In this document: positions 1-5,961 of the stretch, one piece after another | Layout: the number at the start of each line of letters is the position of its first letter | Position numbering within the stretch: the first letter of the stretch is position 1 | From: Prevotellaceae bacterium | GTDB taxonomy: Bacteria > Bacteroidota > Bacteroidia > Bacteroidales > UBA932 | Length of the DNA stretch: 13,082 bases | Direction: 5' to 3' | NCBI GenBank assembly: GCA_031279735.1 | Contig: JAITHX010000084.1 | Span: 1 to 13,082, forward strand | The notes under the pieces: generated by a model | Told to the model about the DNA's origin: nothing | Database searches by the model: none | Seen by the model: the letters and a program-made list of their open reading frames with translations, nothing else | Translations under genes and position numbers: made by a program

Positions 1-67
1 TACTTAAAATTTCCGGAATTTGTCGTAAAATTTCGGGATTTCGGAGCGGAAAAAATTAATAATTAAG

Positions 68-83
68 TAGTTTGAACAAACTA
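68..83. promoter_or_regulatory. Operator-like palindrome upstream of rnpA
   Basis: The sequence TAGTTTG-AA-CAAACTA is a perfect inverted repeat with 7-bp arms and a 2-base centre. It lies about 95 bases upstream of the predicted rnpA -7 box, in a gene-free stretch (1-218). The same stretch holds two copies of TAAAATTTC exactly 21 bases apart (5-13 and 26-34) and two copies of GCGCTAA (102-108 and 113-119). The symmetry suits a dimeric DNA-binding protein, but a short AT-rich palindrome can arise by chance. No gene is visible in 1-218. Confidence 0.25.
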
Positions 84-176
84 AAGAGTACATGCCCCAA
101 AGCGCTAACAGCGCGCTAATGGATTTTGCGTCCGGAACTCCGCATCCCTGAAAGAACCAGAATAAATAAAAAGTCG

Positions 177-184
177 TAATTTTG
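177..184 (+). promoter_or_regulatory. Bacteroidota -7 promoter box for rnpA
   Basis: TAATTTTG is an exact match to the Bacteroidota sigma-A -7 consensus TAnnTTTG. It would start a transcript about 28 bases before the rnpA ATG. No convincing TTTG -33 box is seen 17-21 bases upstream, so the call rests on the -7 box and its position. It would drive the rnpA-yidD-cca run. Confidence 0.5.
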
Positions 185-218
185 CGGCGTTTTTACTGAA
201 AACACTTGGATTTTTAAA

Positions 219-647
219 ATGACGGACGACAAACAACGCTATCGGAAATTCGGAAGACACGAAAGGCTTCGCTCCCGAAAAGCCATCGACGAACTGTTCC
301 GCGCGGGAATTATCCTGCGTCTTTTTCCGTTTAAGGTCGTATTCACTGTCGAGGCTCGCGGGCAGTCGCCCGTAAGGCTTGCGGTGAGCGTGCCGAAGAA
401 GATTTACCGCAGAGCGGTGGACAGAAATCTTGTCAAACGGAGAATACGGGAAGCGTACAGACTGAATAAGGCTCCGCTGCACCTGTTTCCCGGATTCGAG
501 CGTGCAACGCTGAATCTGATGCTGGTTTACGTTTCGTCGAATATTTTGGATTATGCCGACATCGAAAAAAAACTTCAGCGAGCCATCGCCGCGACTATCA
601 AGCATCTTGAGGAAAACGACAACGTTCGTCCCCCTGCTGCTGATTGA
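219..647 (+). CDS. rnpA: Ribonuclease P protein component
   Basis: The product is the small basic protein subunit of RNase P. It binds the catalytic RNA and helps recognise the 5' leader of precursor tRNAs. The 142-residue product begins with the usual Arg/Lys-rich segment (FGRHERLRSRKAIDELF, residues 11-27) and has the FPFKVVF strand near residues 36-42. It carries the family's RNR signature RAVDRNLVKRRIREAYR at residues 65-81, followed by two helices. The length is slightly above the usual 110-130 residues because of a loose C-terminal tail (after about residue 132), which is coded where the next gene's N-terminus overlaps. A -7 promoter box lies 35 bases upstream of this ATG, and the downstream neighbour yidD is the classical partner. 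The usual rpmH (ribosomal protein L34) is absent upstream. That is common in this phylum. Confidence 0.93.
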   Translation: MTDDKQRYRKFGRHERLRSRKAIDELFRAGIILRLFPFKVVFTVEARGQSPVRLAVSVPKKIYRRAVDRNLVKRRIREAYRLNKAPLHLFPGFERATLNLMLVYVSSNILDYADIEKKLQRAIAATIKHLEENDNVRPPAAD

Positions 648-828
648 ATGTTACCGGCTTATTATTTCGCCGCATCTGCCGCCGAGCTGCCGCTACACGC
701 CAACCTGCTCGGCGTATGCAGCCGAGGCGCTGAGGAAGCACGGGCTGGCGAAGGGACTGTGGCTTGCGGCGCGGCGGGTGCTTTCGTGCCGTCCGGGGGG
801 AGGAAGCGGATACGATCCGGTGCCGTAA
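607..828 (+). CDS. yidD: YidD, membrane protein insertion efficiency factor
   Basis: YidD is a small membrane-associated protein that assists YidC/Sec-dependent insertion of inner-membrane proteins. It has the family core SPHLPPSCRYTPTCSAYA (residues 21-38 from the start used here), with conserved Cys28 and Cys34. A third Cys61 lies in the segment SCRPGG that precedes the C-terminal GYDPVP. An N-terminal amphipathic/hydrophobic stretch (FVPLLLIECYRLII) fits membrane attachment. The end is secure but the start is not. ATG 553 would add 18 polar residues not expected in the family. TTG 607 gives 73 residues with the usual Arg/Lys-containing N-terminus, so I chose it. Either way the gene overlaps the 3' end of rnpA, by 41 bases with TTG 607. 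That suggests translational coupling. Confidence 0.85.
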   Translation: MRKTTTFVPLLLIECYRLIISPHLPPSCRYTPTCSAYAAEALRKHGLAKGLWLAARRVLSCRPGGGSGYDPVP

Positions 829-848
829 ACAATTACGAATGAATAGTT

Positions 849-2294
849 ATGAATGTACAAATACTTGAATACGCACTTAAAAACGAAATCGACGAAATAC
901 TTGCAACGGAGGCGCTGGCGGTTGTTCGGCGCGTCGTGTCGCGGGAAGGTGTTCGCGCCTACATCAGAGGCGGATTCGTGAGGGATTTGATTCTTAGCCG
1001 TCCGTCGAAGGACATCGACATCGTGGTCGAGGGCGGCGGAATAGAGATAGCAAGCAAGGTTGCCGCCGAACTCGGCGTGCCGTGCAGCATCTTCAAGAAT
1101 TTCGGCACCGCGATGCTTAAAACCGGCGACACGGAACTGGAGTTCGTGGGCGCGCGGCGCGAATCCTACCGGCGCGAATCGCGCAAGCCCATAGTCGAAA
1201 ACGGCACGCTGAAGGACGATCAGGAACGGCGCGACTTCACCGTGAACGCTCTCGCCATAAGTCTCAACGAAAACGACGCCGGCTCTATCCTCGACCCCTT
1301 CGACGGCATTTCCGACATGGAACGGAAGCTGATCCGAACGCCGCTCGATCCCGACGTCACGTTTTCCGACGATCCGCTGCGCATGATTCGCGCCGCAAGG
1401 TTCGCCGCCACGCTGGATTTCGCCGTCACTCCGCCGACGCTCGAAGCCATCAAACGCAATGCGGAACGGATAGAAATAGTGTCGGGCGAACGGATATGCG
1501 ACGAACTTCAGAAGATCATGGCCTGCAGCCGTCCCTCGACCGGATTCCGGCTTCTCGACGAATCGGGTCTGCTCCGTCTGATATTCCCTCAGCTTGCGCA
1601 GATGAAGGGCGTGGAAGCGAAGAACGGACGACGCCACAAGGATAATTTCGACCATACGCTGAAGGTTCTCGACAATGTGGCGGCGATGTCCGACAATCTC
1701 TGGCTGCGCTGGGCTGCGCTGCTGCACGACATAGCCAAACCTGCAACAAAACGTTTCGACGAAACCGTCGGATGGACATTTCACGGTCACGAGGCATTGG
1801 GAGCGAAAATGGTGCCTTCGATATTCAAGCAGCTGAAACTTCCGCTGAACGAAAAAATGAGATATGTCCGCAAACTCGTCTCGCTCCACCTTCGTCCCAT
1901 AGTGCTTTCGCAAGAAGAAGTGACCGATTCGGCTGTAAGACGCCTCCTCTTCGACGCCGGCGACGACATCGACGATCTCATGACGCTTTGCGACGCCGAC
2001 ATCACGTCGAACAACCAGCGCACCGTAGATAAGCATCTCGACAACTTCCGCCTCGTCAGAACCAAACTGAAGGAAATAGAAGAAAAGGACGCCGTAAGGA
2101 ACTTTCAGCCTCCGGTTTCGGGCGAAACGATCATGCGGGTGTACAACATAGGTCCAAGTCGCGAAGTCGGACTGATTAAGAACGCCATAAAGGAGGCTAT
2201 CCTCGACGGAATAATCAGAAACGACTACGACGAGGCTTTTGAGTTTATGAAGAAGGAAGCCTCTAAGCTGGGAATTATGAATTATGAATTATGA
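849..2294 (+). CDS. cca: CCA tRNA nucleotidyltransferase with HD domain
   Basis: This class II nucleotidyltransferase is likely to add or repair the 3' CCA end of tRNAs. Residues 41-46 are the nucleotide-binding GGFVRD, and Asp55 and Asp57 form the metal-binding DxD pair. ERRDFTVNA (126-134) and DPLRMIRAARFA (175-186) are the later conserved head/neck motifs. Residues after about 260 carry an HD-type metal-dependent phosphohydrolase domain: His269, the LLHDIAKP motif with His293-Asp294, and FHGHEA with His312/His314. The 481-residue length is typical of the CCA-HD fusion. A poly(A) polymerase role cannot be excluded from motifs. The gene starts 20 bases after yidD, so it is probably co-transcribed. 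Its last residues (IMNYEL) and stop codon are encoded by the AATTATG heptamers of the downstream repeat, so the original C-terminus may have been altered. Confidence 0.92.
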   Translation: MNVQILEYALKNEIDEILATEALAVVRRVVSREGVRAYIRGGFVRDLILSRPSKDIDIVVEGGGIEIASKVAAELGVPCSIFKNFGTAMLKTGDTELEFVGARRESYRRESRKPIVENGTLKDDQERRDFTVNALAISLNENDAGSILDPFDGISDMERKLIRTPLDPDVTFSDDPLRMIRAARFAATLDFAVTPPTLEAIKRNAERIEIVSGERICDELQKIMACSRPSTGFRLLDESGLLRLIFPQLAQMKGVEAKNGRRHKDNFDHTLKVLDNVAAMSDNLWLRWAALLHDIAKPATKRFDETVGWTFHGHEALGAKMVPSIFKQLKLPLNEKMRYVRKLVSLHLRPIVLSQEEVTDSAVRRLLFDAGDDIDDLMTLCDADITSNNQRTVDKHLDNFRLVRTKLKEIEEKDAVRNFQPPVSGETIMRVYNIGPSREVGLIKNAIKEAILDGIIRNDYDEAFEFMKKEASKLGIMNYEL

Positions 2295-2602
2295 ATTATG
2301 AATTGCCTGCGGACGCGGGAGAGTTGCAATTCAAATTATGAATTATAAATTATGAATTATGAATTGCCTGCGGACGCGGGAGAGTTGCAATTCAAATTAT
2401 GAATTATGAATTATGAATTATAAATTATGAATTGCCTGCGGACGCGGGAGAGTTGCAATCCGAATCCGGCTTCATGGGGGCAATTCAAATTGTCGCTTTT
2501 GTCAGAATCGGGAGCTTTTGTCAGAATCGGGATTTATCGCTCCAAAGCTCTCCCCGCGTCCGACAGGCAATTCATAATTCATAATTTATAATTCATAATT
2601 CA
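2274..2602. repeat. Heptamer-flanked repeat array with inverted copy
   Basis: This element fills the gap between convergent cca and pcm. Three direct copies of a 26-base GC-rich core (GCCTGCGGACGCGGGAG, then AGTTGCAAT) start at 2305, 2366 and 2434. Each is preceded by tandem AATTATG heptamers (variant AATTATA). The spacings are 61 and 68 bases, so one period is longer by exactly one heptamer. An inverted copy lies at 2548-2600. Its arm 2564-2600 is a perfect 37-base reverse complement of 2334-2370, including the order of variant heptamers. Beyond it, 2548-2563 matches 2371-2384 with two single-base insertions. The transcript could fold into a long hairpin from either direction. Both flanking stop codons lie in the heptamer DNA. 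A bidirectional terminator or a palindromic mobile repeat are the likeliest roles, but this is inference. Confidence 0.9.
2495..2532. repeat. Exact 19-bp tandem duplication in hairpin loop
   Basis: GCTTTTGTCAGAATCGGGA occurs twice head to tail with no intervening base (2495-2513 and 2514-2532). It lies in the unpaired stretch between core copy 3 and the inverted copy of the surrounding repeat element. The perfect identity suggests a recent duplication or a maintained repeat. No coding role is seen. Confidence 0.85.
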
Positions 2603-3253
2603 TCTGACCGTTCCCGTCAGCATCGGAACGAATTTGAAGGGAGTTTCGAGAGTGGTTTGCTTGAACTCGGTTTCAGAGATGCGATCGACGATGGTCATTG
2701 TCTGTCGGTCGCCGGCGCCGACGGGAGCAACCAGCCGTCCGCCCACGGCGAGCTGGGTCAGAAGTTTTTGAGGATATTCGGGAATAGCTGCCGTTATGAG
2801 TATTTTTCTGAACGGAGCGAAACGTTCGCGTCCGTCGAATCCGTCGCCCCAGAAACAGTATGCCGTGTAATTGCAGGTTTCGAGCAGCTTTTTCGCATTG
2901 AGATACAAATCCCTGATGCGTTCGACGGTATATACTTCGGCGCGCATTTCGGAGAGAATGGCTGCCTGATAGCCTGAACCGGTGCCTATTTCCAGCACCT
3001 TGTCGAACTTGCGTATTTGAAGCAGCTCGGTTTGCAGGGCTACGGTGAAGGGTTGCGAGATAGTCTGTCCGGCGCCTATCGAGAGCGGACGGTTTTCGTA
3101 GGCGTTCATTTCGAATCCTTTCGGAACGAAGAGGTGTCGGGGTACTTTGGCGATTGCATTGAGTACGTCGGCATTCGTGATGCCGTCCTTCCTGAGACAT
3201 TCGACCATGAGGTTTCTCTGTCCGCGGAAGATGAGTGTATCTTTAGATATCAT
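2600..3253 (-). CDS. pcm: Protein-L-isoaspartate O-methyltransferase
   Basis: This enzyme transfers a methyl group from S-adenosylmethionine to isoaspartyl residues formed by protein ageing, starting their repair. The 217-residue product has the family motif GQTISQP at residues 62-68, which lines the isoaspartate site. It also has the SAM-binding motif I, LEIGTGSGYQ (87-96), followed by an acidic strand end (VYTVER). The N-terminal VPRHLFVP segment (38-45) and the C-terminal FVPMLTG are also family features. The start ATG overlaps the stop of the upstream HAD gene by four bases (ATGA), so the two are translationally coupled. The stop codon lies at the very edge of the inverted arm of the downstream repeat element. 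The enzyme is cytoplasmic. Confidence 0.93.
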   Translation of the reverse strand: MISKDTLIFRGQRNLMVECLRKDGITNADVLNAIAKVPRHLFVPKGFEMNAYENRPLSIGAGQTISQPFTVALQTELLQIRKFDKVLEIGTGSGYQAAILSEMRAEVYTVERIRDLYLNAKKLLETCNYTAYCFWGDGFDGRERFAPFRKILITAAIPEYPQKLLTQLAVGGRLVAPVGAGDRQTMTIVDRISETEFKQTTLETPFKFVPMLTGTVR

Positions 3254-3891
3254 AATTGATCAGTGATTTTCAGTATTTCATCGACCGTAATTTCGGTAAA
3301 GTCGCTTATAGTTCTGTCGGTGTCGGTCAATTTGTCTTTAGGCAGCGAGGATGCTATTCCCGCGACTTTCATTCCGGCCGTCCTTGCCGACTGGATTCCC
3401 GCGATGGCGTCTTCAAACACAAGGCAGTATTGCGGGGCGACGTTCAGCAGTTCGGCGGCTTTGAGATAGATGTCGGGGGCGGGTTTAGCGCGTTCGACCA
3501 TGGCGGCGATGACTACGGCGTCGAAGTATTTGCGCAGTTGAAGTCCGTCGAGCACGAAGTTGATGTTTTCTTCGGGCGCCGAGGAGCCTACGGCGAGAGG
3601 GATTCGCCGGCGTTTCAGTTCGTCGAGCAGGCGGATCAGTCCTTCGGCGGGTTTGAGGTGAGGTTCATAGATTTTGCGATAGTAGGCTTCTTTTCCGTCG
3701 GCGAGTTTAGCGTGCTGTTCCGCCGACTGGCCGGGGAAGAGTTCTTCCATGAGTTCGCTGTTTCCCCGTCCGTGCATTTCGGGTTTGAGCGTCACGCCAT
3801 AAGCGCTGAAATATTCGGCGAAAGCCTGTTCGTGGAAGCGGGCGTTGTTGACCAGCACTCCATCCATGTCGAAAATTACTGCCGTGTTCAT
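3250..3891 (-). CDS. HAD hydrolase, beta-phosphoglucomutase-like
   Basis: This is a cytoplasmic HAD-superfamily phosphatase or phosphomutase of the beta-phosphoglucomutase-like branch, 213 residues. Motif I is IFDMDG with the nucleophile Asp8 and acid/base Asp10. Motif II is the Ser103 in VGSSAPE, motif III is Lys136 in the typical AKPAPDIYLKAAELL, and motif IV is the acidic pair Glu160-Asp161 in VFEDAIAGIQSA. Residues about 15-75 form the helical cap expected of subclass I. The cap governs the substrate, which cannot be read here. Candidates are sugar phosphates or phosphoglycolate-like molecules. It sits three bases after the MCE gene's stop and overlaps pcm by four, so it is the middle gene of a three-gene operon. 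Confidence 0.85.
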   Translation of the reverse strand: MNTAVIFDMDGVLVNNARFHEQAFAEYFSAYGVTLKPEMHGRGNSELMEELFPGQSAEQHAKLADGKEAYYRKIYEPHLKPAEGLIRLLDELKRRRIPLAVGSSAPEENINFVLDGLQLRKYFDAVVIAAMVERAKPAPDIYLKAAELLNVAPQYCLVFEDAIAGIQSARTAGMKVAGIASSLPKDKLTDTDRTISDFTEITVDEILKITDQL

Positions 3892-3894
3892 GTT

Positions 3895-4818
3895 TCAGTT
3901 GGATTTTCGTCCGAACACCGAGATGTTGACATATCGTTTGGGACGTTTTCTGATGTCGGTCAGTAGGGAATCGAGACTGTGCAGCGATCCGGCGAGCGTG
4001 TTGTGAACGGAATCGCTGTAGAGCAGTTTTCCGACGGTTCCTGTTCCGGAGTTTATTTTGTCGATCAGGGCGTTCAGCTTGTCTGTGGTCTGGGAGAGAC
4101 GGATATTTTTCAGCGAATCGCTCAGTTCGGCGAAGTTCTTGATGATTGTGGTGATTTCGTCGCCGTTGTCCTTGAGGTTCGAGGTCAGGACATAGATGTT
4201 TTCGAGGGCGGAGACGAGGGTGGATTTGCTGCGGTCGAGGGTTTGAGAGAGGCGTGCGAAGTTGCCGAGAGTTTTTTCCAGCGAGGATAGCCCTTCGGAG
4301 ATGTGCTTGATGTTTTCGTCGGACAGGATGCTGTTGATTTTATTGAACGTCAGTTCCACTGCGCCGATGGTGAGCTTCAGGCTGTCCTTAATCGAGGGGA
4401 GGTCGTCCATAAAAAGGGAGAACATATCGACTTCGCGTCCGGAGGTAATTTTGTCGCCGTCGGCAAGAAAGGATTGCGAATCGCCGGTTTTTATTTTTAT
4501 AGCCTTGCTGCCCATGATGTCGGAGCTATAGATATAGGCGGTGGAATTGTCGGGTATTTCGTAGTCGGACTTTATTTTGAGTTCAACCACGAACTTTTCG
4601 TTCCGTTCGAGTATGATCTTGCTGACCGTACCCACTTTCATTCCCTTGATGAAGACGGGGGAGGTTTTCTGCAGTCCTTCCACATTTTCGTAGGTGGCGT
4701 AGAACTTATTTACTTTGTTGAAGATGTCCAAACCCCTGAGATAATTTATTCCCCATATCAGCGCCACTAAAGTGACGATAAAATACAAGCCAATCTTGAC
4801 TTCTTTAGATATTTTCAT
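3895..4818 (-). CDS. MCE/MlaD-like lipid-transport protein
   Basis: This is a single-pass periplasmic-facing protein, probably the substrate-binding part of an Mla-type ABC phospholipid transport system between the membranes. I start it at ATG 4818, giving 307 residues and the family's usual opening MKISKEVKIGL. Starts further upstream would fall before or within the TACTTTTG promoter box. A membrane anchor covers about residues 9-25 and the MCE beta-barrel domain about 38-115, with VFIKGMKVGTVSKI as its core. A long helical region (about 130-290) follows, of the type that forms the periplasmic tunnel or needle. The C-terminus KRPKRYVNISVFGRK is characteristic of Bacteroidota members. The ATPase and permease partners (MlaF and MlaE types) are not in the window. 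It leads the operon with the HAD and pcm genes. Confidence 0.87.
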   Translation of the reverse strand: MKISKEVKIGLYFIVTLVALIWGINYLRGLDIFNKVNKFYATYENVEGLQKTSPVFIKGMKVGTVSKIILERNEKFVVELKIKSDYEIPDNSTAYIYSSDIMGSKAIKIKTGDSQSFLADGDKITSGREVDMFSLFMDDLPSIKDSLKLTIGAVELTFNKINSILSDENIKHISEGLSSLEKTLGNFARLSQTLDRSKSTLVSALENIYVLTSNLKDNGDEITTIIKNFAELSDSLKNIRLSQTTDKLNALIDKINSGTGTVGKLLYSDSVHNTLAGSLHSLDSLLTDIRKRPKRYVNISVFGRKSN

Positions 4819-4838
4819 CCTTTTACGAATTTTTTTTG

Positions 4839-4846
4839 CAAAAGTA
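4839..4846 (-). promoter_or_regulatory. -7 promoter box for the MCE operon
   Basis: Read on the minus strand, the bases are TACTTTTG, an exact TAnnTTTG match. It lies about 20 bases upstream of the MCE start at 4818, so the predicted 5' leader is only about 15 bases. This placement decides against the longer reading frame that begins upstream of the box. The -33 element is weak. Confidence 0.55.
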
Positions 4847-4900
4847 ATCATTTTCTCCAAATCGCCGGAAACGTTTTTTCGGCGAACAACGAAAAATCAC

Positions 4901-4908
4901 TACTTTTG
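4901..4908 (+). promoter_or_regulatory. -7 promoter box for the Rpn pair
   Basis: TACTTTTG is an exact TAnnTTTG match, with a T-rich stretch ending TTTC (4877-4880) about 20 bases upstream in the -33 position. Transcription would start near 4913-4915, just before the ATG at 4930. The box is identical in sequence to the one driving the divergent MCE operon. The two boxes face apart across about 55 bases, so the region 4847-4900 is shared. The upstream in-frame TTG at 4906 lies inside this box and is therefore unlikely to be the start. Confidence 0.55.
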
Positions 4909-4929
4909 AATCCTGAAAAAATATGTGAC

Positions 4930-5943
4930 ATGTATATAGCGAATCCGATTTACGACGTAGTATTCAAGTTCATGATGGAGGACGAAAAGGTTGCGAAAAA
5001 ATTCATCTCCGCCATTATCGACGAACAAGTCCGAGAACTGGAGCCTGCTCCGCAGGAAATATCATCCCCGCTCTCCGAAAAGAAGGAGGGAGCTATCAGA
5101 AACACGATGTGCCGTCTCGACTATGTGGCGAGAGTGGATACCGGCGAGGGTCGAAGAACCGTGGTCATTGAAATTCAAAAATCGAAGACTCCATTGGACA
5201 TAGTGCGGTTCAGACGCTACATCGGCACGCAGTATCTGAGTGAAAACAATATTTACGAGGAAAACGGAAAAACCATGGTAAGACAGCTTTACTGTATCTA
5301 TTTTCTCGGCGACGGATTGAAGCGCGAGAAACTGCCTGTCGTCGAAATTATTCCTCAACCAAGAAACAGGCTGACGAAAACAAACCTGCCCGATACGTGG
5401 AAAGACGAAGAAATGGTATATGGTCTTAACCATCGTTCGTGGATAGTGCTGGTTCCCGAACTTTCGAGAAAATGCAGCGACGAGGTCGAATTTCTGCTGA
5501 ACGTGTTCGACCAGAGCCGCCAATTATCCTACGACCCTCATATTTTGAGAATACCCGAAAATGATTTTCCGGATAATGTTCGCCCGATGATCCGACGTCT
5601 GCAACAAGCCACGGAAAATCCGGAAATCAAGAATCTAATGAGCGCCGAAGACGATACTCTCGAATATTTTCTGAAAAGCGAGCGCACAATCGAGGCTAAA
5701 GACAAGGCTCTTGAGGAACATAAGCAGGAGATTTCGGAATATAAGCAGGAGATTTCGGGATATAAACAGGAGATTTCGGGATATAAGCAGGATATTTTGG
5801 AATACAAGCAGGAGATTTTGGGATACAAGCAGGCGCTTGCGGAAAATACGCAGACAATTGAGAAAATGAACAATAATTTTGCCGAAATAAAACAGCTGCT
5901 GCAGCTGAACATGCGAAACGGCAACGCCGGGAAAATGAATTAA
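4930..5943 (+). CDS. Rpn-type PD-(D/E)XK nuclease with heptad tail
   Basis: This is a probable member of the Rpn/PDDEXK family, often labelled 'putative transposase' or recombination-promoting nuclease. These proteins are thought to cut DNA. The 337-residue protein opens MYIANPIYDVVFKFMMEDEKVAKKF, split here as MYIANPIYD (1-9) and the helix that follows. The predicted catalytic core is Asp64 (RLDYVARV), then Glu81-Ile-Gln83 (VIEIQKSK), the D...ExQ form of the motif, then RFRRYIGTQYL (93-103). Residues from 265 are five near-identical heptads of the KQEISGY type plus a degenerate sixth, predicted to form a coiled coil. The end is FAEIKQLLQLNMRNG. I start at ATG 4930 because its paralogue begins with the same residues there and a promoter box covers the alternative TTG. 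No terminal inverted repeats mark a transposon. It may be a domesticated or solitary gene. Confidence 0.82.
   Translation: MYIANPIYDVVFKFMMEDEKVAKKFISAIIDEQVRELEPAPQEISSPLSEKKEGAIRNTMCRLDYVARVDTGEGRRTVVIEIQKSKTPLDIVRFRRYIGTQYLSENNIYEENGKTMVRQLYCIYFLGDGLKREKLPVVEIIPQPRNRLTKTNLPDTWKDEEMVYGLNHRSWIVLVPELSRKCSDEVEFLLNVFDQSRQLSYDPHILRIPENDFPDNVRPMIRRLQQATENPEIKNLMSAEDDTLEYFLKSERTIEAKDKALEEHKQEISEYKQEISGYKQEISGYKQDILEYKQEILGYKQALAENTQTIEKMNNNFAEIKQLLQLNMRNGNAGKMN
5722..5847 (+). repeat. 21-bp tandem repeats encoding coiled-coil heptads
   Basis: There are six consecutive 21-base units starting at 5722, 5743, 5764, 5785, 5806 and 5827, in frame with the first Rpn-type gene. The first five encode KQ(E/D)I(S/L)(E/G)Y and the last is degenerate (KQALAEN). 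Changes between units include synonymous ones (TAT/TAC, AAG/AAA), S to L (TCG to TTG) and E to G (GAA to GGA). Loss or gain of a unit would change coiled-coil length without breaking the frame. Confidence 0.92.
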
Positions 5944-5961
5944 ACGGAAAAATGAATTAAA

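Noticed and set aside
693..2036. 447-codon open frame antisense to cca
   Set aside because: It lies opposite a clearly conserved gene, has no recognisable motif, and is explained by the codon bias of the + strand gene (few stop complements).
2295..2460. Possible CRISPR array
   Set aside because: Only three direct copies exist, the 'spacers' are themselves heptamer repeats and not unique sequences, the spacing varies by seven, and no cas genes are near.
4906..4929. TTG start for the first Rpn gene
   Set aside because: The TTG lies inside the TACTTTTG promoter box, and the paralogue starts at the residue equal to ATG 4930.
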